The notes under the pieces: model-generated
What the model was told of the DNA's origin: nothing
The model's input: only the letters and a program-made list of their open reading frames with translations
Databases searched by the model: none
Shown: piece after piece, positions 41,021 through 48,409 of the stretch
Layout: each line of letters begins with the position of its first letter
Numbering within the stretch: position 1 is the stretch's first letter
Position numbers and translations under genes: made by a program
From: Jiella pacifica
Lineage (GTDB): Bacteria; Pseudomonadota; Alphaproteobacteria; Rhizobiales; Rhizobiaceae
NCBI RefSeq assembly: GCF_010500815.1
Contig: NZ_JAAAMG010000022.1
Coordinates: 38,213 to 102,212, forward strand
Length of the DNA stretch: 64,000 bases
Direction: 5' to 3'

Positions 41021-41638
41021 ATGAGCCGATCGAAGAGCGAGCCCACCCAGGGGGACTGGTTGCCGTTCCTGGCGACATGGGTCCGCAGCCCCTTGAAGAT
41101 GGGGGCCGTGGCGCCGTCGAGTCGGGGCTACTGCCGGATGATGGTGAAGCACGCCACGACCGGGCTCGACGGCCCGGTTCTCGAACTCGGACCCGGCCTC
41201 GGCGTGGTGACGCGGACGCTACTCGAACAGGGCGTCGCGCCGGAGCGGATCACGTCGATCGAGTACGAACGCGACTTTGCCAGGAAGCTTCAGCAGCGGT
41301 TTCCGAAGGTCAACGTCATTCACGGCGACGGCCTCGATCTGGACAAGACGCTGGGGCCGGTCGGCGAAAGCCCGAAATATGCAGCGATCCTCTTCGCGAT
41401 CCCAATCGTCAACATGCCCCAAGCCAAGCGGCAGGCGCTGTTTTCGCGCTATTTCGAGCGGCTCCTGCCGGGCGGCAACCTGACCCAGTTGTCGTACATG
41501 GTCACCCCGCCGGTCCGGCCGGTACCCGGCGTGTTCTCCGTCTCTTCTTCGCGCCGGGTCTGGTCGAACATCCCACCTGCACGGGTCTGGATCTACAGCC
41601 AGGACCGGGCGGCGCAAGGCGGGGCCACGGCGGCTTGA
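41021..41638 (+). CDS. Second PmtA-like class I methyltransferase
   Basis: A 205-residue paralogue of the preceding protein. The matching features are WVRSPLKMGAVAPSSRGYCR at the N-terminus, the SAM loop PVLELGPGLGVVTRTLL, FAIPIVNMP and LTQLSYMVTPPVRPV. It has its own start and is a tandem duplicate that has diverged clearly. Phospholipid N-methylation is the family role; the pair may act on different lipids or methylation steps. Its TGA overlaps the TTG start of the next gene. Confidence 0.85.
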   Translation: MSRSKSEPTQGDWLPFLATWVRSPLKMGAVAPSSRGYCRMMVKHATTGLDGPVLELGPGLGVVTRTLLEQGVAPERITSIEYERDFARKLQQRFPKVNVIHGDGLDLDKTLGPVGESPKYAAILFAIPIVNMPQAKRQALFSRYFERLLPGGNLTQLSYMVTPPVRPVPGVFSVSSSRRVWSNIPPARVWIYSQDRAAQGGATAA

Positions 41639-42219
41639 ACTCCAGTATCCTCATCCTCCCCGGCTCGGTGCGGCTCGGCTCCTACAACCGCAAACTCGCA
41701 TCCGAGGCGATGCGTCTGCTCGCCATGACCGATGCGGTGATCAGCCGCGTCGACCTCGCCGACTATCCGCTGCCGATCTATGACGGCGACGTCGAAACCG
41801 AATCGGGGGTGCCGCAGAACGCCCAGCTCCTCGCCCAGCGGATCGCCGCCCAGGACGGGCTCCTCATCGTCTCGCCGGAATACAACGCCTCGGTTCCGCC
41901 GCTGCTGAAGAATGCGATCGACTGGGCGAGCCGGGTGCGCAAGGTCGACGAGCGCCCGGTCCAGCCGTTCAAGGGGTTGGTCGTGGGCCTCGCCTCGGCC
42001 TCGCCGGGGAGTTTCGGCGGGATGCGGGGTCTGGAAGCCATCCGCATCGTCTTGCGTGCGCTCGGCGCCGAGGTCATGACGCAGCAGTGCATCGTGCCGC
42101 GGGCGGCGGACGGCTTCGACGAAAACGGCCGGCTGACCGACGACGTCGCCCGCACTAGCCTCGAATCTCTCTGCGAACGTTTGCTCGATACGGCGCGCAG
42201 TCTCACACGCCACGGATGA
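41635..42219 (+). CDS. NAD(P)H-dependent FMN reductase (flavodoxin-fold)
   Basis: A 194-residue flavin reductase. ILILPGSVRLGSYNRKLA is the FMN phosphate loop, SPEYNASVPPLLKNAIDWAS is the family signature and SPGSFGGMRGLEAIR the third motif. This group includes SsuE, ChrR-like and azoreductase-type enzymes that reduce FMN, quinones or chromate. The start is a TTG that overlaps the previous TGA (TTGA), with an AAGGCGGGG stretch upstream. There is no better Met, and the fold begins at once. The physiological substrate is not evident. Confidence 0.88.
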   Translation: MNSSILILPGSVRLGSYNRKLASEAMRLLAMTDAVISRVDLADYPLPIYDGDVETESGVPQNAQLLAQRIAAQDGLLIVSPEYNASVPPLLKNAIDWASRVRKVDERPVQPFKGLVVGLASASPGSFGGMRGLEAIRIVLRALGAEVMTQQCIVPRAADGFDENGRLTDDVARTSLESLCERLLDTARSLTRHG

Positions 42220-42315
42220 GGGCTTGACCAGTCGTTCATAATGGAACCTTCGTTCCGTGCCACCATTCGCCAGACGTCGCGCAATGACGTTCGGCATATC
42301 CAGGAGGACGACACG

Positions 42316-42963
42316 ATGGCGACCGAAATCGGGCCGAACGGCCCTCCCAAAGGCGGCTTGGGCGCGGGCAATCCGGCCGCCGGCGAAGTCAGCCAGCGCG
42401 AGGCCGTCAAAGCCGCGCAGCGCTATCTTCACGATCATTGGAAATACTACACTTTCCAGGGCGCGCTGATGATCGTCGTCGGCATCCTCGCCTTGCTCGT
42501 GCCCTTCGCCGCGACGCTGGCGACGACGCTGTTCTTCGGCTGGCTCCTCATCCTCGGCGGTGTCATCGGCTGCGTGGCGGCGTTCCGCGCGCGCGCGGCC
42601 CCTGGCTTCTGGTCGAGCCTTCTGCTCGCCATCCTCAGCGTCGTTCTCGGCGGTATCATCATCTACGATCCGCTGGCCGGCACGGTGACCCTGACATGGC
42701 TGCTCGCCGTGTTCTTCTTTCTATCGGGTCTTTTCAATTTTTCGATCGCCCGCGCCGTGCGGCTGTCGACGACTCGCTTCTGGCTCGTGGTGGTTTCCGG
42801 CATCATCGACATCGTGCTGGCGGTCTTCCTGATCCTCGGCCTGCCGGGGACCGCGATCTGGGCGATCGGCGTCTTCCTCGGAATCTCCTTCATCACCTCG
42901 GGCTTCGGCCTCCTGTTTTCCGCCCTCGACGCGCGCAACAATCCCCCGGCATCGCGGGTGTGA
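42316..42963 (+). CDS. HdeD-family (DUF308) membrane protein
   Basis: A 215-residue protein with six transmembrane helices after a 45-residue soluble N-terminus, beginning MATEIGPNGPPKGGLG. The helices are rich in Gly, for example TFQGALMIVVGILALLVPFA and LLLAILSVVLGGIIIYDPLAG. The latter carries the DUF308 repeat pattern (GiiiydPLAGtvtLtwLLavf). AGGAGG lies 8 bases before the ATG at 42316. HdeD is tied to acid resistance at high cell density in E. coli; the role elsewhere is uncertain. The next gene starts 2 bp after the stop. Confidence 0.9.
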   Translation: MATEIGPNGPPKGGLGAGNPAAGEVSQREAVKAAQRYLHDHWKYYTFQGALMIVVGILALLVPFAATLATTLFFGWLLILGGVIGCVAAFRARAAPGFWSSLLLAILSVVLGGIIIYDPLAGTVTLTWLLAVFFFLSGLFNFSIARAVRLSTTRFWLVVVSGIIDIVLAVFLILGLPGTAIWAIGVFLGISFITSGFGLLFSALDARNNPPASRV

Positions 42964-42965
42964 CC

Positions 42966-43616
42966 ATGGCGGAGACGTCTGCAAAGGCCGCGACCGTCGA
43001 GAGGCTGCTGCAGCGAACGCAGAAGACCTTCGCAGAAGAGATGGGCCTCGACCTGTCGAAGAATACGCCGATGCCGCTGTTCCTCTGGCTCGTCGCAGCG
43101 AACCTCTTTTCGGCGCGGATCTCGGCCGACCAGGCGCTCCGCGCCGCCAAGGCACTGAAGGATGCCGGCCTGACCACTGCTGATCACATGGCCGAGGCGA
43201 CGTGGAAGGAACGGGTGGTGATCCTCAATCGCAACGGCTACGCCCGCTTCGACGAGAAGACCTCGCGCTTTCTCCAGGACGTCGCCGACCATTGCCGCGA
43301 CGCCTATGGCGGCGACCTGCGCAAGCTGCGCGAGGCGGCGGGACGCGATCCCGCAGAGGAGCGGCGGCTCCTGAAGGCATTCAAGGGAATTGGTGACACC
43401 GGCGCCGACATCTTCTTCCGCGAGGTGCAAGTCGCCTGGGGCGAACTTTATCCGTTTGCCGACAAGCGCGCCCTGCAGGCGGCCGAAACCCTCGGCCTCG
43501 GCAATGATGCCGAGACGCTCGCCGGCCTCGTATCGAAAAAGGATTTCCCGCGGCTTCTGACCGCGCTGCTGCGCGCCGATCTCGACGGTACACTGGAGGA
43601 GGTGCGGGGCGGGTAG
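42966..43616 (+). CDS. Helix-hairpin-helix protein related to base-excision repair glycosylases
   Basis: A 216-residue helical protein. It has a hairpin motif LKAFKGIGDTGADIFFREVQ (about residues 137-156) followed by FADKRALQAAETLGL, as in the C-terminal half of endonuclease III-like proteins. The FeS-cluster Cys of Nth are absent. The N-terminal region contains LFLWLVAANLFSARISADQAL. Possible DNA repair or DNA-binding role; the glycosylase Asp is not certain. It starts 2 bp after the HdeD-like gene, so they are co-transcribed. Confidence 0.8.
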   Translation: MAETSAKAATVERLLQRTQKTFAEEMGLDLSKNTPMPLFLWLVAANLFSARISADQALRAAKALKDAGLTTADHMAEATWKERVVILNRNGYARFDEKTSRFLQDVADHCRDAYGGDLRKLREAAGRDPAEERRLLKAFKGIGDTGADIFFREVQVAWGELYPFADKRALQAAETLGLGNDAETLAGLVSKKDFPRLLTALLRADLDGTLEEVRGG

Positions 43617-43654
43617 GGGATTATTCCTCGTCGCCGAGACCGCGACGGCGCGAC

Positions 43655-44398
43655 TCAGACGTGTTGCCCGCCATTGATGTGCAGCTCCGAGCCGTTGACG
43701 TAGCTCGACTGGCTGGAGCACAGGAAGTAGATGACGTCGGCGACTTCCGACGTCTGGCCGAGCCGGCGCAGCGGGATGTCCTCGATCATGTTCTCGGTGC
43801 CCGGCGACAGGATCGCCGTCTCGATCTCGCCCGGCGCGATGGCGTTGACGCGAATGCCGGCCGGCCCGAAGTCGTGCGCCATCTCACGCGTCAGCGAGTT
43901 CAGCGCCGCCTTCGACGTCGCATAGGCCGTGCCGGCGAAGGGATGGACGCGCCCACCGGCGATCGAGGTGACGTTGACGATCGAGCCCTTCGCGTTGGAC
44001 AATTCCTTGAACAGCCCGCGCGCCAGCATGATCGGGGCGAAGAAGTTCACCTGGAAGACGTCGCGCCACATGTGCATCGGCGTCTGGATCGAATCGAGCC
44101 GCGCGCCGCCCTGGGCCTTCGGCGAGATCGCCGCATTGTTGACGAGGGCGTGCAGCTTGGAGCCGTTCGCCTCGAGCCGCCGGCGGATTTCCGACGTTGC
44201 GTAGCCGACGTCCTCCTGGTCCGAGAGATCGACCCGGATGTGGTCCTCGGGCCCGGCCGGCCAAGGGCAGTTCTCGGCGAAATCCTGCCGCGAACAGGTG
44301 ATCACCCGCCACCCCTCGCGCGAAAAGCGTTTGACGGTGGCATGGCCGATGCCTCGGGAGGCCCCGGTCAGCACCAGTGTCTTGCGTTCGTCGGTCAT
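43655..44398 (-). CDS. SDR-family oxidoreductase
   Basis: A 247-residue classical SDR. The cofactor loop is LTGASRGIGHATVK, then NNAAISPKAQGG, a catalytic Ser in VTSIAGG, YATSK (catalytic Tyr and Lys) and VNAIAPGEIETAIL near the cofactor nicotinamide. All expected residues are present, unlike the SDR at 1091-1879. The substrate is unknown. It converges on the HhH gene and is divergent from the YnjB-like transporter gene. Confidence 0.92.
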   Translation of the reverse strand: MTDERKTLVLTGASRGIGHATVKRFSREGWRVITCSRQDFAENCPWPAGPEDHIRVDLSDQEDVGYATSEIRRRLEANGSKLHALVNNAAISPKAQGGARLDSIQTPMHMWRDVFQVNFFAPIMLARGLFKELSNAKGSIVNVTSIAGGRVHPFAGTAYATSKAALNSLTREMAHDFGPAGIRVNAIAPGEIETAILSPGTENMIEDIPLRRLGQTSEVADVIYFLCSSQSSYVNGSELHINGGQHV

Positions 44399-44522
44399 CT
44401 GCCGCGTCTCCTGAGCCGGCTGTCAGGGCATGCCGGTCGAGTCGTGTGGTTGCCTTCGAATTCCATAGCCGAAGCCGGGGCCGTTGGCATCAGGCCGCGC
44501 CGCCTGCTTAAGTGGCGTGAGA

Positions 44523-44543
44523 GCAGAAACAAATTGTGTCTGC
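44523..44543. promoter_or_regulatory. Possible operator upstream of the YnjBCD-type operon
   Basis: GCAGA (44523-44527) and TCTGC (44539-44543) flank an AT-rich centre that contains ACAA-A-TTGT. It is 68 bp before the substrate-binding-protein ATG, in the region divergent from the SDR. The regulator is unknown. Confidence 0.3.
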
Positions 44544-44610
44544 GAGCGAAGCTGAGATTATCCGCAATCGCGGCGGCCAACGCGCCACCGAACCTTGCCG
44601 TGGAGTGAAT

Positions 44611-45831
44611 ATGGTTCAAAATCGGGTCGCTGCCATGGCCATGGCGGCAAGCCTCGTCTTCGCAGGCGGCGCATGGGCGCAAGTCGCACCGGATGCCGCC
44701 TGGCAGTCCGTCCTCGACGAGGCGAAGGGAGAGACCGTCTATTTCAATGCCTGGGGCGGCTCGCAGAACATCAACGACTACATCGCCTGGGTCGGCGGCG
44801 AGGTGAAACAGCGCTTCGGCGTCACGCTCAACCACGTCAAGCTGGACGATACCGCGGCTGCCGTCGCCACCGTCGTTGCCGAAAAGGCCGCCGGCAAGGA
44901 TACCGGCGGCTCCATCGACCTCGTCTGGATCAATGGGGAGAACTTCGTCGCGATGCAGGAACAGGGCCTGCTCGCCGAGGGCTTCGCGACCGAGCTTCCC
45001 AACTGGCAATACGTCGACACGTCCAACCCCAGCGTGACGGTCGACTTCACGGTCCCGACCAAGGGTCAGGAATCGCCCTGGGGCGGAGCCAAGCTCGTCT
45101 TCTTCTCCGATACCGCCCGCTCCGGCCCAGTCGAGGCCATGCCGAAATCGGCAGGCGAACTGCTCGAATGGGCGAAGGCCCATCCCGGCCGGTTCTCCTA
45201 TCCGGCGCCCCCGGACTTCATCGGCTCGAGCTTCCTCAAGCAGGTTTTGATCGAGACGACCCCGGACCCGGCGGTTTTTCAGAAGCCGGTGGACGAGGCG
45301 AATTTCGAGGCGGTGACGAAACCGCTCTGGGACTGGCTCGACGCGATCCAGCCGGTGCTCTGGCGCTCAGGCCGCGACCATCCGCAGAACTATCCGGCGA
45401 TGAAGCAGATGCTGGCCGACGGCGAAGTCGAAATCATCTTCGCCTTCAATCCGGCCGAGGCCTCGTCTGCCATCGCAGCAGGCGAACTGCCCGACACGGT
45501 TCGATCATTCACATTCCCGGGAGGCACCCTCGGCAACACCCATTTCGTCGCGATCCCGTTCAATTCCTCGGCCAAGGCGGCGGCGAAGGTCGTCGCCGAC
45601 TTCCTGATCTCGTCCGAAGCACAGCTGCGCAAGGAGGATCCGCGCTACTGGGGCGACCCGACGGTGCTCGCCATGGACAAGCTGCCCGAGGACGACCGCG
45701 ACGCCTTCGCCGCGATCGACCGCGGCATCGCCACCCTGCCGCCGTCGCAGCTCGGTCCGGTGCTCGCCGAGCCGCATTCGAGCTGGATGACCCGGATCGA
45801 AGAGGAGTGGAAGCGGCGGTATGGGAACTGA
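44611..45831 (+). CDS. ABC transporter substrate-binding protein, YnjB family
   Basis: A 406-residue periplasmic binding protein with signal peptide AAMAMAASLVFAGGAWA. It begins FNAWGGSQNINDYIAWVGGEV, close to E. coli YnjB (family 1 with iron/thiamine-like binding proteins). TVSFT-type hinge segments and the PAGT-like GRDHPQNYPAMKQMLADGE follow. The YnjBCD system has no proven substrate, although thiamine-like cofactors or metals have been proposed. GGAG lies 7 bases before the ATG. The permease gene follows after 86 bp. Confidence 0.9.
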   Translation: MVQNRVAAMAMAASLVFAGGAWAQVAPDAAWQSVLDEAKGETVYFNAWGGSQNINDYIAWVGGEVKQRFGVTLNHVKLDDTAAAVATVVAEKAAGKDTGGSIDLVWINGENFVAMQEQGLLAEGFATELPNWQYVDTSNPSVTVDFTVPTKGQESPWGGAKLVFFSDTARSGPVEAMPKSAGELLEWAKAHPGRFSYPAPPDFIGSSFLKQVLIETTPDPAVFQKPVDEANFEAVTKPLWDWLDAIQPVLWRSGRDHPQNYPAMKQMLADGEVEIIFAFNPAEASSAIAAGELPDTVRSFTFPGGTLGNTHFVAIPFNSSAKAAAKVVADFLISSEAQLRKEDPRYWGDPTVLAMDKLPEDDRDAFAAIDRGIATLPPSQLGPVLAEPHSSWMTRIEEEWKRRYGN

Positions 45832-45917
45832 GCGGGTCGCAGACCGTCTGCTGCCGGTGGCACTGCAGTTGACGAGTCGTTTCGGCGAAGACGCGGTTCA
45901 ATGCGGGCAACACCTCG

Positions 45918-47651
45918 TTGGCGGGTAACGGAAACGGTCGTCTCAGCAAAGCTCCCGGCGCCGCCATCGCCCTTGCGGTCCCGGCTCTCCTTGCCCTGCC
46001 GGTCGGCGTCGGGCTGGTCGGCGTCGTCCTTCCGGCCTTCGGCTATCTGCCGGCGCTCGGTGGCGAGGCATTCTCGCTCGCCCCGTTCCGCCAGTTGCTC
46101 GCCACGCCAGGCCTCGGCACGTCGGCTCTGCTGTCGTTGGCGAGTGGTCTCGTCACGACGGCGATCTCGACGCTCGGCGTCGCTCTCTTTCTCGCCGCGT
46201 TCCACGGCACCGCCGGGGACCGTCTCGCCCGGCGGCTGCTGGCGCCGCTGCTGGCCGTGCCGCACGCCGCGGCGGCCTTCGGCCTCGCCTTCCTGATTGC
46301 GCCGTCGGGCCTCGTTTTCCGGCTGTTGGCCGAGCCGCTGGGATTCGATCGGCCGCCCGACCTTCTGATCGTCGGCGATCCGCTGGGCCTTGCGATGATG
46401 GCGGGGCTGATCGCCAAGGAGATGCCGTTTCTGCTTCTCGTCGCCTTCGCCGCCCTGCCGCAGGCCGATCCCGTGCGACGCATGCGGCTTTCGGCCTCCC
46501 TCGGTTACGGGCGTATGGCAGGCTTTCTCCTGACCGTCTGGCCGGGGGTCTATCGCCAGATCCGCCTGCCGGTGCTGGCGGTCGCGGCCTATGCCTCCGG
46601 CGTTGTCGACGTCGCGCTGATCCTCGGGCCGTCGTTGCCGGCGCCGCTCGCCGTCCGCCTCGTCGCCTGGATGAACGATCCCGACCTGTCGCTGCGGTTC
46701 ATGGCCTCGGCCGGCGCGCTCCTGCAACTCGCGGTGACCGGTGCCGTGCTTCTCCTGTGGATCGCGGGGGAGCAGCTGACCGCGGCGCTGCGGCGCAGGG
46801 TGACGGGGGGCGGGCGCCGGTTCGCTGAGGAAGGGGCGACGCGCCTCGCCGCATCAATCCCCGTCGCACTTGCGGGTGCTTCCGTGTTCTTCGGCCTTTC
46901 CTGGCTGTTCGTCTGGTCGATCGCCGGCTTCTGGGCTTTCCCCGATGTCCTTCCGCCGAGCGCCGACCTGTCGACCTGGAGCCGCGTCCTGCCGAATGCC
47001 GCTGGACCGCTGACGACGACCTTTCTCGTCGCGATCCTCTCGGCAAGCCTGGCGCTCGTCCTCGTCGTCATGCTGTTGGAGGCGCGCCGCCGGCAGTTTC
47101 CTGCAGCGGCGGGCCGGGCGGTGCGCCTGTCGCCTGCCGTGGCGGGGCTGATCTACCTGCCGTTGATCGTCCCGCAGATCGCCTTTCTTTTCGGACTGCA
47201 AGTAACGTTGCTGTCGCTCGATCTTGGCCCGTCGATCCCCTTGCTCATCGCCGCCCATCTGGTCTTCGTGGCGCCCTATGTCGCGCTGGCGCTGGCCGAT
47301 CCCTGGTTCGCCGTCGATCCGCGCTACGAACAGGTCGCAGCCAGCCTCGGCCACGGCGCAGTCGCGGGGTTGTTCCGCGTCCGCCTGCCGATGCTCACCC
47401 ACGCCGTCCTGACGGCGCTTGCCATCGGTTTCGCCACGTCGGTCGGCCAGTATCTGCCGACGCTTCTGATCGGCGCCGGGCGGCTGCCGACGATCACCAC
47501 GGAGGCGGTGGCGCTCGCCTCCGGCGGCAATCGCCGTGTCATCGGCGCCTATGCGCTGCTCCAGACCTTGCTGCCGTTCCTCGCCTTCACGCTGTCGGGA
47601 ACCCTGCCGCGCTTGCTCTGGCGAAGCAGGCGGGCGATGAAGCCCGCATGA
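45918..47651 (+). CDS. ABC transporter permease, YnjC family (fused two-domain)
   Basis: A 577-residue permease that joins two ThiP-like transmembrane domains in one chain. The EAA-type loops are visible in both halves: LRLSASLGYGRMAGFLLTVWPGVYRQ-like in the first, and EQVAASLGHGAVAGLFRVRLP in the second. It has about twelve helices. The start is a TTG at 45918, the only start codon after an in-frame stop at 45870; its ribosome site is weak, so the first few residues are uncertain. It ends with an ATGA overlap into the ATPase gene. Confidence 0.9.
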   Translation: MAGNGNGRLSKAPGAAIALAVPALLALPVGVGLVGVVLPAFGYLPALGGEAFSLAPFRQLLATPGLGTSALLSLASGLVTTAISTLGVALFLAAFHGTAGDRLARRLLAPLLAVPHAAAAFGLAFLIAPSGLVFRLLAEPLGFDRPPDLLIVGDPLGLAMMAGLIAKEMPFLLLVAFAALPQADPVRRMRLSASLGYGRMAGFLLTVWPGVYRQIRLPVLAVAAYASGVVDVALILGPSLPAPLAVRLVAWMNDPDLSLRFMASAGALLQLAVTGAVLLLWIAGEQLTAALRRRVTGGGRRFAEEGATRLAASIPVALAGASVFFGLSWLFVWSIAGFWAFPDVLPPSADLSTWSRVLPNAAGPLTTTFLVAILSASLALVLVVMLLEARRRQFPAAAGRAVRLSPAVAGLIYLPLIVPQIAFLFGLQVTLLSLDLGPSIPLLIAAHLVFVAPYVALALADPWFAVDPRYEQVAASLGHGAVAGLFRVRLPMLTHAVLTALAIGFATSVGQYLPTLLIGAGRLPTITTEAVALASGGNRRVIGAYALLQTLLPFLAFTLSGTLPRLLWRSRRAMKPA

Positions 47652-48409
47652 ACGTTCATCAACCCGCGACGGGCGAGGCGAGCCACTCGGCTGTCCGCCA
47701 GCACCATGACGAAATCGCCCAGCCTGCAGGTACCGGGCTCGTCCTCTCCGGCGTCGAGATCGCCCTCGGCCAGCATCGGCTTCTTGCCATCGACCGAGCC
47801 GTCGCGCCGGGCGAGACACTGACCGTGATGGGGCCGTCCGGCTCCGGCAAGTCGAGCCTGTTCGCCTTCGTCGCCGGCTTTCTCGATCCGGCTTTCAACG
47901 CGCGAGGCCGCGTCTTCCTCAACGGCCGCGATCTGACGCGCCTTGCGCCGCAGCGCCGCCGGCTCGGCCTGCTCTTCCAGGACGCGCTGCTGTTTCCCCA
48001 CATGTCGGTCGGTGAAAACCTGCTGTTTGCGCTCGCCCCCGGCATTCGCGGCAGGACCGGACGGCGGCAGGCGGTGGAAGTGATGCTCGCAGAAGTCGAC
48101 CTCGACGGAACCTTCTCCCGCGATCCGGCGACGCTGTCGGGGGGGCAGGCGGCGCGGGTGGCGCTCGCCCGCACGCTGCTCGCCGAGCCCGAGGCGCTGC
48201 TTCTCGACGAGCCGTTCTCGCGGCTCGACCAGGCGCTGCGGGCGACCATCCGGGACCTTGTCTTCTCGCGCATCCGCGAACGCCGGATGCCAGCGATCCT
48301 CGTCACCCACGATCCGGCGGATGCCGAAGCCGCCGGCAGCGATGTGGTGGACATCGGCGAGGACGACCGGGCGGGGCAGGGGGCGAGGGACGAGGAGCGC
48401 CCCCGTTGA
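47648..48409 (+). CDS. ABC transporter ATP-binding protein, YnjD family
   Basis: A 253-residue ABC ATPase. Walker A is GPSGSGKSS, the Q-loop lies in LLFQDALLFPHMSV, the signature is LSGGQAARVALA and Walker B is EALLLDEPFSRLD, with the switch His in LVTHDPADAE. It powers the YnjBC-type importer encoded just upstream and overlaps the permease stop by four bases. Its own stop overlaps the TTG start of hrpB. Confidence 0.94.
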   Translation: MNVHQPATGEASHSAVRQHHDEIAQPAGTGLVLSGVEIALGQHRLLAIDRAVAPGETLTVMGPSGSGKSSLFAFVAGFLDPAFNARGRVFLNGRDLTRLAPQRRRLGLLFQDALLFPHMSVGENLLFALAPGIRGRTGRRQAVEVMLAEVDLDGTFSRDPATLSGGQAARVALARTLLAEPEALLLDEPFSRLDQALRATIRDLVFSRIRERRMPAILVTHDPADAEAAGSDVVDIGEDDRAGQGARDEERPR

